Assembly: GCF_024343615.1 (NCBI RefSeq)
Contig: NZ_RJUB01000010.1
Location: 118,395-182,394, forward strand
DNA from: Ferruginibacter sp. HRS2-29
GTDB lineage: Bacteria; Bacteroidota; Bacteroidia; Chitinophagales; Chitinophagaceae
Length of the DNA stretch: 64,000 nt
Direction: 5' to 3'
The translations under genes were made by a program, and so were the position numbers. Positions 24,048 to 31,888 of the stretch are shown in pieces. The notes below the pieces were generated by a model, which did no database searches, had not been told where the DNA came from, and saw only the letters and a program-made list of their open reading frames with translations. Numbering within the stretch: the stretch's first letter is position 1; every line of letters begins with the position of its first letter.

Positions 24048-25682
24048 ATTCAGGCCTTTCTCCCTCATCACCTTATTCAGCCATTTCAACAGGATAAATA
24101 AAAATATCGCTGCGCCGAATAACAACGAAAAATTCAGCCAGAAATAGCTGGCTTTATCATCGTATTGATCCCACTTGCTGGCGAGGATGCCGCTGAGTTT
24201 ATTGCCAATGGATGTAGAGAGGAACCAGCCGCCCATCATCAACGATGTGATGCGTACGGGACTTAGTTTGGAAACCAGCGACAATCCCATGGGGCTTAAA
24301 AATAATTCCCCGATGGTGATCACTCCATAACTGGCGATCAGGAACCACACGCTTACTTTTTCCGCACCATTGTTGCCTGCCTTTACCGCCGCTATCATAA
24401 CGAGTACGGATAACGCTGAAACCAATAACCCCAGGGCGATCTTTGTAGGAGTGGATGGCTCTTTGCCTTTCCGGCGGAGCCAGGTAAAAAATGCTACCAC
24501 CAGTGGCGTCAACGCGATCACCCAAAACGGATTGATCGACTGGCTGAGACTGGGTACCCAGGTCTTCACACTGCCCCCATCGGCAGGTGTTTCTTCAGGC
24601 TTTATATTTTTAAAATACATCGGGTAACCAAATTCCTTCACTTCTTTTCCATCCACTTTTATCTTCCTGAACTGCGCATCCGTTTTGGTGATGGAATCCA
24701 TTTTATAATTTACCGTTTCGGTTTGCTTCAGCGAGGTCAGTATTTTTTCGGGTGTACCATCCACATGGCGCTCTGTATAACGGCTGGCCCATGTATTGAG
24801 CGCCGAGCCGTTTTGCTTGAAGATGGCCCAGAATAAGATCACCACGGCGAATATCGCCAACATGGCGCCCATCGCGGGACGTTCGTCTTTATTACTTTTT
24901 ATCAGCAACACTACATAGAATACCAATACGGGAATGCAGGCAAAAATGAACGCGTCTGTTGAATTGGAATCGAAAATATAAGCATCGCCTTTGATGAACC
25001 ACCCGATCACTCCGAACACGATGCAGGGAAGTATCACTGTTGCCATGATCTTCCAGAGCGGCATATCCCCTGGTTGCAGAGGCTTGCGGGTATCATATTC
25101 TTTATAATGTTTTGTGCCGATGATGAACGTGATCACGCCAATGAACATACCTACACCGGCAGCTATGAACGCGGCGCCCCAGCCAATAGTGGTATAGAGA
25201 GCTGCACCAAAAAAATTGCAGATGAACGCACCGATGTTGATGCCCATGTAAAAGATATTATATCCTTCATCCTTCTGCGATTTATGTTGCGGTGTGGAAT
25301 ATACATTGCCAAGCAGTGTAGAAATATTCGGCTTGAAAAAACCATTGCCGATAATTACGAGTGCCATGGAAAAATACAACATCGAAATGCTGTGGATGCT
25401 CATCAGGCAGTAACCAACACCCATCATTAAACCGCCAAGGATAATGGAGCGGCGATATCCTAAAGATCGATCCGCAATTAACCCACCGAGAAAAGGGGTA
25501 AAAAATACGAGTGCGATGAAAGTGCCATAGAGACTGGCAGAATCCTTTTCATCCATATTGAAACCATGTGCGGCATCTTTGAGATAAAAAGTAAAAATGC
25601 CGATCATCAGGTAGTAACCGAACCTTTCCCACATTTCGCTGAAGAATAGAAAGGGGAGTGCTTTAGGATGTTTTTTCCACAT
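24045..25682 (-). CDS. POT/PTR family proton-dependent peptide transporter (paralogue 1)
   Basis: A 545-residue inner-membrane MFS protein. It begins MWKKHPKALPFLFFSEMWER, with the POT ExxER motif in FSEMWERFGYYLMIGIF and the second signature GNGFFKPNISTLLGNVYS; 12-14 hydrophobic segments follow. A hydrophilic loop at about 305-375 is larger than in short family members. It imports di- and tripeptides with protons. It is paralogous to the gene at 37065-38756, with the same C-terminal region SPMGLSLVSKLSPVRITSLM. It appears to be a single gene. Confidence 0.93.
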   Translation of the reverse strand: MWKKHPKALPFLFFSEMWERFGYYLMIGIFTFYLKDAAHGFNMDEKDSASLYGTFIALVFFTPFLGGLIADRSLGYRRSIILGGLMMGVGYCLMSIHSISMLYFSMALVIIGNGFFKPNISTLLGNVYSTPQHKSQKDEGYNIFYMGINIGAFICNFFGAALYTTIGWGAAFIAAGVGMFIGVITFIIGTKHYKEYDTRKPLQPGDMPLWKIMATVILPCIVFGVIGWFIKGDAYIFDSNSTDAFIFACIPVLVFYVVLLIKSNKDERPAMGAMLAIFAVVILFWAIFKQNGSALNTWASRYTERHVDGTPEKILTSLKQTETVNYKMDSITKTDAQFRKIKVDGKEVKEFGYPMYFKNIKPEETPADGGSVKTWVPSLSQSINPFWVIALTPLVVAFFTWLRRKGKEPSTPTKIALGLLVSALSVLVMIAAVKAGNNGAEKVSVWFLIASYGVITIGELFLSPMGLSLVSKLSPVRITSLMMGGWFLSTSIGNKLSGILASKWDQYDDKASYFWLNFSLLFGAAIFLFILLKWLNKVMREKGLN

Positions 25683-25689
25683 AGAACTT

Positions 25690-25805
25690 AGTTAATGGAT
25701 AATGTAATAATGGACAATGAATAATCAGCTTCATTCGAAATGCAAATGCAATCATTAAATGAACGCCCAATATAAGGCATTATCCATTATCAATTGTTCC
25801 ATTAC
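25690..25805. repeat. Intergenic inverted repeat, word ATAATGG/CCATTAT
   Basis: Left arm TTAATGGATAATGTAATAAT and right arm GGCATTATCCATTATCAATT around a core with CATTCGAAATGCAAATGCAA. It lies upstream of the first POT gene. Confidence 0.85.
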
Positions 25806-25884
25806 CCCTTCAACTTATTTATCAGGAACTACGGCAATCTTACTGCCGTTCGGCATATTGATACCGGCGATGTTGGCAGCGGTT

Positions 25885-26796
25885 TTAATCATGCCGTTTG
25901 CCTTCGGCGACTTTGAACACGTGTAACACCTGAGGAAACAACGCATCCATTGTTTCTATCACTCCTTTTACAGAGCCGGGCATGGTGATCACAAGTGTGT
26001 TTTTGATAAACCCTGCAACGCCGCGGCTCAGCATGGCATAAGGCATGCGTTGTTGTCCGTAGTTTCGGGCTGTTTCGCTGATGCCGGGTATTTCACGGTC
26101 TATGAGTGGCCTGATAGCTTCGGGAGTTACATCGGTAGGGGAAAGTCCGGTGCCGCCGGTGATCAGCAGCAGGTCATGATCTGCACTGCAGAATTTCAAC
26201 GTTGTCTGCTGTATCAGCGCTGCATTGTCGGGAATGATCTCGTAAGTCTCTGTCGGCAGGTTCATCTTCCCGAGTTTTTCAATGATCATTTTGCCTGAGC
26301 GGTCTTCGTTTTTGCCGGCGGCAATACTGTCTGAACAAACGATCACGCCGATCTTTAATCCGGCAGGGATATTTTTCAGGCGGTCACTTTTTCCCCCGGT
26401 TTTACTTTCAAGTTTTATGCTGCCGATGATGATGTTTTTGTCTAACGGTTTGAGCATATCGTACATGGTAAGTGCTGTGATAGCCGCGCCATGCATAGCT
26501 TCTACCTCTACGCCTGTTTTGTAAATGGTATGCACTTCCACAGATATGGTGATATCGAGCCCGCTGATACTATGCCTGATGGCCGCGAACTCTACCGGAA
26601 GCGGATGGCAATCGGGGATCACATCACTGGTTTTTTTTATTGCCAGCAAACCAGCGGCACGCGAAAATTCAAACACATCGCCTTTGGGCACCAGCCTGTT
26701 CTGGATCAGTGCAATGGTGTCGGCAGATGACACGGTTACAGTTGCTGTAGCAATAGCTTCACGGAGTGAATTCGATTTGTGGGTAATGTTTACCAT
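25885..26796 (-). CDS. moaCB: Bifunctional MoaC / MogA-MoaB fusion protein
   Basis: A 303-residue fusion. Residues 1-145 are MoaC (cyclic pyranopterin monophosphate synthase), with PKGDVFEFSRAAG, IPDCHPLP and TGVEVEAMHGAAITALTMYD. Residues about 148-303 are a MogA/MoaB-type molybdopterin adenylyltransferase, with VVCSDSIAAGKNEDRSG, LLITGGTGLSPTDVTPEA and KGVIETMDALFPQVLHVF. It therefore joins an early and a late step of molybdenum-cofactor synthesis in one chain. It is the last gene of the minus-strand Moco cluster. A 25-codon frame starts at its stop (ATGATTAA, 25815-25892) and is probably not a gene. Confidence 0.93.
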   Translation of the reverse strand: MVNITHKSNSLREAIATATVTVSSADTIALIQNRLVPKGDVFEFSRAAGLLAIKKTSDVIPDCHPLPVEFAAIRHSISGLDITISVEVHTIYKTGVEVEAMHGAAITALTMYDMLKPLDKNIIIGSIKLESKTGGKSDRLKNIPAGLKIGVIVCSDSIAAGKNEDRSGKMIIEKLGKMNLPTETYEIIPDNAALIQQTTLKFCSADHDLLLITGGTGLSPTDVTPEAIRPLIDREIPGISETARNYGQQRMPYAMLSRGVAGFIKNTLVITMPGSVKGVIETMDALFPQVLHVFKVAEGKRHD

Positions 26797-26852
26797 ATTT
26801 AAGATAGAGATTTAAATTTTATTTGAGGCATCCTGTTGTTCCTGACTCCTGC

Positions 26853-26918
26853 TGTCATCCTGAGCCTGTCGAAGGATTTAAAGACCGTGATGTACCCTTC
26901 GATAAGCTCAGGGTGACA
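26853..26918. repeat. Palindromic intergenic repeat, TGTCATCCTGAGC variant (copy 5)
   Basis: Arms TGTCATCCTGAGCCTGTCGA (from 26853) and the imperfect complement ending at 26918 (CCCTTCGATAAGCTCAGGGT GACA). It lies between moaE and moaCB and is more diverged than the other four copies. Confidence 0.85.
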
Positions 26919-26925
26919 ACCACTA

Positions 26926-27369
26926 TTAACTATTCACTTTCCATTGATGGCTATCATCTTCAAAGATCTCTTTTCCCCAGATCGGTAAAGAAGATTTGAT
27001 GAGTTCTACCGTTTCTTCACAGGCATCTATCGCGGCTTTGCGGTGGGCAGACGATGTGAAAACAAACAGGCAAATTTCACCCGCCTTCACTTTGCCCAGG
27101 CTGTGATGCACATGCATGCAGGTAAGCGGGTATTTTGCAAAAATGGCTTCACGGATCCCGGTCATTTGTGTCAGCGCCATTTCTTCATTACTGCTGTATT
27201 CGATGCCGGTTACGGTTTTGTCATTTATCACATCAGCTCTTACCTGTCCGAGGAAAATACTGTGTGCGCCAATTGAATTTTTAGTATTGTGTTTTTGAAT
27301 GCTGGATGCTACGAAAGCCGGGTCAACAGCACCGTTCACAAAAATGTTCCTGATCTTTTTTTCAGTCAT
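26926..27369 (-). CDS. moaE: Molybdopterin synthase catalytic subunit
   Basis: A 147-residue large subunit of molybdopterin synthase, which inserts two sulfurs into cyclic pyranopterin monophosphate using MoaD thiocarboxylate. Conserved segments are GAHSIFLGQVRAD, MHVHHSLGKVKAGEICLFVF, SSAHRKAAIDACEETVELIK and LPIWGKEIFEDDSHQW, where the Lys of WGKE corresponds to the catalytic lysine. It lies 9 nt after the moeB-like gene, so the two are cotranscribed. Confidence 0.95.
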   Translation of the reverse strand: MTEKKIRNIFVNGAVDPAFVASSIQKHNTKNSIGAHSIFLGQVRADVINDKTVTGIEYSSNEEMALTQMTGIREAIFAKYPLTCMHVHHSLGKVKAGEICLFVFTSSAHRKAAIDACEETVELIKSSLPIWGKEIFEDDSHQWKVNS

Positions 27370-27378
27370 GCTGGTTGA

Positions 27379-28488
27379 TTAATAAACGGGCCCCGTGATA
27401 TCGGTTACGCCATTTTGTAAACTGAATATTTTTTTCTTGCTGCCAAATTTTTCTGTGAGCAATGCCGCTGCCTGGAGGCTTCTTTTTCCCGATTGGCAAA
27501 AGAGTATGATCGTCTCTTTTTCAAACAGGTCAAAATTTTGATGCAAAACAGAAAGCGGGATTTGTATCAACGGCAATTGTGCCACCACAGGTGTTTCATG
27601 AAGTTCCCGCACATCTACCAATAATGTTTGCGGATCTTCGAGTAACTCGAATAGCCGTTCTCTTCCGATATTGAATACCGAAGGTGGATTGCACGCGGCA
27701 ACATAATCTTTGTGTAAAAATGCCTGCTCATCCGGAGGTAAGTTAGCGGCCCCTTGAGTACTATGCGGAATATTGATGATCGATTGCTGATAGTTCAACA
27801 GGTTGAGCAATAAAATTTTATTGATCAGCGGCTCGCCAATGCCTGTGATAAGCTTGATGGTTTCAGTGGCCATCATGGTGCCGACCACTCCCGGCAAAAC
27901 CCCCAGCACACCTGCTTCGGCACAATTCATCACTTCGTTGTCGGAAGGCGGAACGGGAAAAAGATCGCGATAGTTGGATGGCCGGATATTTTCCTCCTGG
28001 TTATGATTGAATACGGCTACTTGTCCTTCAAACCGGTTGATAGCGCCGAAGACCAGCGTTTTTTTCAGCAGCGCACAGGCATCATTGATAAGGTATCGCG
28101 TGGCGAAATTATCCGTGCAATCCAACACCAGGTCATACAGCGGAAATAATTTCAATGCCTGTGCATTGGTGAGGCGTGTGTTGTAAGTATGGATAGTGGT
28201 GGCAGGATTGAGCGCTTCAATTTTTTTTGAAGCGATGGTTGCTTTGGATAAACCGATCTCTTCGCTGCTGTATAATAATTGCCGGTGCAGATTATTCAAT
28301 GATATGATGTCATCGTCCATGATGCCGAGCATGCCAACACCGGCTCCTGCCAGGTATTGCAGTGCGGGGCAACCAAGCCCACCGGCTCCTACTACGAGTA
28401 CTTTGGCAGAAAACAATTTTTTCTGCCCTGCTTCGCCTAATTGCGGTAATGCGATCTGGCGCTCATATCGTTCGTGCAAATTATCCAT
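27379..28488 (-). CDS. moeB: MoeB/ThiF-type adenylyltransferase with C-terminal rhodanese domain
   Basis: A 369-residue protein that would adenylate the MoaD C-terminus. Residues 1-250 are the E1-like domain: nucleotide motif VVGAGGLGCPALQYL, DDDIISLNNLHRQ and DCTDNFATRYLINDAC. Residues about 272-369 are a rhodanese domain with the active-site loop FCQSGKRS. The zinc-site pair usually written CxxC before LFP is NYRD here (PSNYRDLFP), and no second CxxC is seen, so the structural zinc is probably absent. The fusion could supply sulfur for thiocarboxylate formation. It follows moaD by 2 nt. Confidence 0.92.
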   Translation of the reverse strand: MDNLHERYERQIALPQLGEAGQKKLFSAKVLVVGAGGLGCPALQYLAGAGVGMLGIMDDDIISLNNLHRQLLYSSEEIGLSKATIASKKIEALNPATTIHTYNTRLTNAQALKLFPLYDLVLDCTDNFATRYLINDACALLKKTLVFGAINRFEGQVAVFNHNQEENIRPSNYRDLFPVPPSDNEVMNCAEAGVLGVLPGVVGTMMATETIKLITGIGEPLINKILLLNLLNYQQSIINIPHSTQGAANLPPDEQAFLHKDYVAACNPPSVFNIGRERLFELLEDPQTLLVDVRELHETPVVAQLPLIQIPLSVLHQNFDLFEKETIILFCQSGKRSLQAAALLTEKFGSKKKIFSLQNGVTDITGPVY

Positions 28489-28490
28489 AA

Positions 28491-28724
28491 TTATCCCCCG
28501 GAAAATGGCGGCATTAGTGCGATGATAGTATTGTCTTTGAGGCGGGTATTGTTTTGAACCAAAGAATTATCGACGGCGATGCTGAATTTCGCCTGGCTTA
28601 ATCCCGGGAATTTTTCCAGTAGATCTTTAATCATGCTGTCTGTGTCGGCAATGCCTTCCAGTTCAAGCACGGGAGTCTGGGTGATGTCTGTAAGCTGCCC
28701 GTAAAAATGAACGGTCGTTTTCAT
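28491..28724 (-). CDS. moaD: Molybdopterin synthase sulfur carrier subunit (MoaD/ThiS family)
   Basis: A 77-residue ubiquitin-like protein ending in Gly-Gly (ALMPPFSGG), the residue pair that is adenylated and thiocarboxylated. It starts MKTTVHFYGQLTDITQTPVL. A longer in-frame reading to 28820 would add 32 residues unlike the family, so the ATG at 28724 is taken. It lies directly before moeB, as expected for the carrier and its activating enzyme. About 155 nt of leader separate it from the sulfite-exporter-like gene, and no riboswitch was recognised there. Confidence 0.92.
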   Translation of the reverse strand: MKTTVHFYGQLTDITQTPVLELEGIADTDSMIKDLLEKFPGLSQAKFSIAVDNSLVQNNTRLKDNTIIALMPPFSGG

Positions 28725-28879
28725 GTCTTCAAGTTTTATGGCACCCTGTTTACTATTTTTTTTCAAATCAAATACCAACCTTCTGCCAGTGGTTTCATCA
28801 GCCGCGGATAAGATCACCATTCCATCATTGCCGTCCTGCAGGGCTTTTTCATCTGAACAGATATCTCATTCCGTTTGGA

Positions 28880-29614
28880 CTAAGTGAATAACAATTTGAT
28901 GGCAGCCAGCAACAGCACACATCCGAGGATATTTTTCAGCACCGACTGGTTGAATTTCAATGCGCCGTAATAAGCGCCCAGGCAGCCGGCTATAACGGCC
29001 ACTCCTACAAAGCTATACATCTGTGTGCTGAAACTTACACCTTTGATGAGTTGCCCGGCCAACCCCGACAACGAATTTACAAAAATAAACAAGGCGCTGA
29101 TGGCCGCTGTCTGTTTTTGATCGGTCCATTTCAGTAAAAGCAAAATCGGGGATAATAATATTCCTCCGCCAAAACCAATAAGGCCGGAAAGAAAACCGAT
29201 GGTGCCCCCAATCAGCAGCGAGAGATAAAGATTGGAAGGCTTGAATTCTGTAACAGTAATATTGGGGAAAAATAAAAAACGGATGACCGGAACAAGTAAT
29301 AATACACCCAGTATTTTTTTGTACAGCAACGGATCGATGTTGTGTATGCTGCCGCCGAGAAATGCCATCGGTACAGAAGCGACAGCCAGGGGTAAAAATA
29401 TTTTCCACAAAAAATGTTTACCCCTGTAAAACTGGTAAAAAGAAATGCCGGAAACAAAAAGATTTAACAGCAGGGCGGTGGGTTTCATCACTTCTGCGTT
29501 GAAGCTGAACAACGCCATCAATGCCAGGTAGCCGCTTGCACCGCCATGCCCTACAGAGGCATAAAGAAAGGCGACGATGAAGAGTAACAGGTAAAAATGA
29601 TAAATATAATCCAT
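28880..29614 (-). CDS. TauE/SafE family anion permease (sulfite-exporter type)
   Basis: A 244-residue membrane protein with about eight helices. Family features are YASVGHGGASGYLALMALFS near the N-terminus and its second-half equivalent GFLSGLIGFGGGILLSPILL, the inverted-repeat signature of TauE/SafE transporters. Members export sulfite or sulfoacetate or carry other anions; substrate cannot be read here. Its place within a Moco cluster could tie it to sulfite metabolism by a molybdoenzyme (inference). It lies 15 nt after the HTH gene stop. Confidence 0.9.
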   Translation of the reverse strand: MDYIYHFYLLLFIVAFLYASVGHGGASGYLALMALFSFNAEVMKPTALLLNLFVSGISFYQFYRGKHFLWKIFLPLAVASVPMAFLGGSIHNIDPLLYKKILGVLLLVPVIRFLFFPNITVTEFKPSNLYLSLLIGGTIGFLSGLIGFGGGILLSPILLLLKWTDQKQTAAISALFIFVNSLSGLAGQLIKGVSFSTQMYSFVGVAVIAGCLGAYYGALKFNQSVLKNILGCVLLLAAIKLLFT

Positions 29615-29629
29615 GCGGGATACTTAAGA

Positions 29630-30154
29630 TTAGTATGCTTTTTTTGTAACAAATTTTTGTTGTTCGGCTCTCAATGTTGCATTCTTATCAAGCGCATGAA
29701 TGTTTTCTTTTTCCATTAAACGATACCAGCTTACTGCGGGGATTTTTTTATTGCTATGAATTTCGAGTCGAATGAAAATATCCGGCGGCGGCTCCCTGTG
29801 ATTATTGATATATTGGCTCAGCACGGTTGGTTTTATGTTTATTTCAAGAGCAAACTCCTGCCTTTTTTTATTCAGACTACTTATATAATCTTTCAAAAAA
29901 TATCCGAAGGTCTTGGTTTTGTCGAAATGTGAATCTTTGATATACTCCTCCATTCTGAAGCGTATCTGGAGTAACCTTGTCCGTAATATTTCTTTATCAC
30001 TTTTTGATGCCCTGCGTTTGGCCAGGATCTTTTTTAGTTCAGCATCTGTGTTTTTTTTATCTTCAGGACTTAGTTCTGCAGGGAATACAAAATTACTTGC
30101 AAGTTCTTTCGCCCTCAATTTACTGGTTGTTTTTTTATTTTTTTTAGTACTCAT
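29630..30154 (-). CDS. Helix-turn-helix protein, probable antitoxin-like partner of the broken GNAT-like gene
   Basis: A 174-residue basic protein. The first 60 residues are charged (KKNKKTTSKLRAKELA, then LSPEDKKNTDAELKKILAKR). A Cro/XRE-like helix-turn-helix is in KKRQEFALEINIKPTVLSQY followed by INNHREPPPDIFIRLEIHS (about 105-140). Its ATG overlaps the stop of the upstream broken gene (ATGA), the coupled order of a toxin-antitoxin pair. The palindrome at 30633-30655 upstream of the pair could be its operator (inference). It is intact while its partner is broken, so it may persist as an orphan regulator. Confidence 0.75.
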   Translation of the reverse strand: MSTKKNKKTTSKLRAKELASNFVFPAELSPEDKKNTDAELKKILAKRRASKSDKEILRTRLLQIRFRMEEYIKDSHFDKTKTFGYFLKDYISSLNKKRQEFALEINIKPTVLSQYINNHREPPPDIFIRLEIHSNKKIPAVSWYRLMEKENIHALDKNATLRAEQQKFVTKKAY

Positions 30155-30614
30155 GATTGATATCTTTTTAAAAGCTTTTGCAACCCTTCGCCTTCCATGA
30201 ACAAACTTTTTCCTGCCTGTTCAAATCCGTATTCATCCATGTAATACTGTCCTGATTCCGTTTTTGGAATAAGCGAAATAGCTGCATTTTCACCATAATA
30301 TTTTATTGCAAGGATTGAGGCAAAAGCAAATAAATTACCGCCTGTCCGATCAAAACTTTATTATGCCCAACATTTTCTTGCGATACAGCCATTAGTCGTA
30401 TATGTATTCTGTATTCGGAATCTATAATTTCTAATGACATAATACCTTTAATATCTTCCTGGCCGGCAATACATACTTTATATAGATTGAATGCTTTTTC
30501 CTGCTTCCAGTCAAACGAGTATCTTTTCTTAGTGAGTTTACCTTGATCCTAGCTGGTAATCAACTCAATCAAAACAGGATGTCTTTTTTGGTTGGAAACT
30601 TCAAGAAGGTACAT
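30151..30614 (-). pseudogene. Broken GNAT-like gene (toxin-like partner), nonsense plus frameshift
   Basis: Reading from the ATG at 30614 gives MYLLEVSNQKRHPVLIELIT, then a TAG stop at 30549-30551. The frame then continues with KKRYSFDWKQEKAFNLYKVC and SLEIIDSEYRIHIRLMAVSQ, until a frame change near 30346-30365. The next frame reads DRTGGNLFAFASILAIKYYG, then GQYYMDEYGFEQAGKSLFME and ends LKRYQS at a TGA overlapping the HTH start. The YYMDEYGFE..G pattern resembles the C-terminal part of GNAT acetyltransferases. The two lesions make it non-functional as read. The homology call is from pattern only. Confidence 0.75.
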
Positions 30615-30632
30615 ATGTAAATATACAAAAAA

Positions 30633-30655
30633 AAGTTTACGGATTATGTAAACTT
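30633..30655. promoter_or_regulatory. Palindrome AAGTTTAC-N7-GTAAACTT upstream of the broken TA-like pair
   Basis: Perfect 8-bp arms with a 7-bp spacer, 19 nt upstream of the ATG at 30614. A second palindrome, TACATATGTA, overlaps the start. A site of this form and position fits an HTH-protein operator, but this is inferred. Confidence 0.55.
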
Positions 30656-30699
30656 CTATCACTTCTTTATTTAAATATTAATCAGTTTCGATGATAGAA

Positions 30700-31878
30700 T
30701 TAAATAAGATATACATTAGTTAATTCTCCTTTATTCAATCCCGTAGAATCGCCCTCAATCTCCACCAGGCAATTCGCTTTTGCAAACGAACGCATGCGAA
30801 AACTTTCCTGGGCAGATAAAACTTCAACGGTATCTCCATTGTAATAACCTTTTAAAAAATGGGTAAACCCCGCGGGTTTGCTGATATCTGAAGAAACCGG
30901 TGCAGCTAATTTTACCGGTGCAGTTTTTATATTTTTCATTTGCTGCAAAGCCAATAAAACATATTGATAAAAACAGGTGAGCACAGAAGATGGGTTTCCG
31001 GGTAAACCAAAAACTATATTGTTGTTTGTCTTGCCAAAATATAAAGGCTTGCCAGGCTTCTGCCTGATCTTATGAAATATTTTTTCTACTCCGCATTCTT
31101 TTGCAGCCTTGGTCACAAAATCATAATCGCCTACACTTACCCCGCCGGTCAGCAGGATGATGTCGCTTTGTGTAAGTGCTTTTTTCAATACGAATGTCAA
31201 CTCAGCCAGGTTATCTTTTGCGTGCAAAACATCCACTGATGTTATTCCTGCGGCAACCAGTGCGGCTTTCAGCGAAAATGAATTCGCTTCGTATACTTGT
31301 CCGTAACCCAGTGGCTGGCCGGGTTGCAACAGTTCATTTCCGGTGATGATGATCGTTGCGGAAGCGGTAGGATAAATTTTTACTGCTGTAATCCCGATAC
31401 CTGCCAGAAAGCCTAGGGCGGCGGGAGTGAGCAGGCTTTCTTTTTCCAGCGCAAGTTCCCCGGTTTTTATTTCGGCACCACGGGCACGTACACTTGCACC
31501 GATGGTGATCCCGGTTTCCTGTAAGATGAGTGTGTGATCTTCTACGGTTGTTTTTTCCTGCATCACCACCGTGTCGGCTCCGGGTGGCACAGGTGCGCCG
31601 GTAAATATACGGACGGCCTGGTGCGGTTCTATTGCAAGCGGTGTGTTTTCTCCTGCTGCCATCTCGCCGGTTATTTCAAGTCTTTTATGGAGTAAGTAAC
31701 CGGCATGGTTAAACGCATATCCGTCATGCGATGATTGCGGATAGTTCGGGATATCCGTTTTGCTGAAAATATCTTCGGCTAATATTCTCCCGCATGCTTC
31801 CTGCAATTGTAAAACAACAGGCGTGCCGGGTTGGCAATGTTGCTGTATGAGTTGTTTTGCTTCAGTTACCGTGATCAT
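30700..31878 (-). CDS. moeA: Molybdopterin molybdenumtransferase
   Basis: A 392-residue enzyme inserting molybdate into adenylylated molybdopterin. Segments: DIPNYPQSSHDGYAFN, IFTGAPVPPGADTVVMQEKT, LTGGVSVGDYDFV and FGLPGNPSSVLTCFYQYVLL. Start chosen at MITVTEAKQLIQQHCQPGTP (31878). An alternative TTG start at 31899 would overlap the moaA stop by about 10 nt. It follows moaA closely and is followed by the TA-like remnant. Confidence 0.95.
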   Translation of the reverse strand: MITVTEAKQLIQQHCQPGTPVVLQLQEACGRILAEDIFSKTDIPNYPQSSHDGYAFNHAGYLLHKRLEITGEMAAGENTPLAIEPHQAVRIFTGAPVPPGADTVVMQEKTTVEDHTLILQETGITIGASVRARGAEIKTGELALEKESLLTPAALGFLAGIGITAVKIYPTASATIIITGNELLQPGQPLGYGQVYEANSFSLKAALVAAGITSVDVLHAKDNLAELTFVLKKALTQSDIILLTGGVSVGDYDFVTKAAKECGVEKIFHKIRQKPGKPLYFGKTNNNIVFGLPGNPSSVLTCFYQYVLLALQQMKNIKTAPVKLAAPVSSDISKPAGFTHFLKGYYNGDTVEVLSAQESFRMRSFAKANCLVEIEGDSTGLNKGELTNVYLI

Positions 31879-31888
31879 GAAAAATAGT

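Noticed and set aside
28725..28879. Possible riboswitch in the moaD leader
   Set aside because: I looked for TPP, cobalamin and Moco-like conserved cores and found none; a covariance-model search would be decisive.
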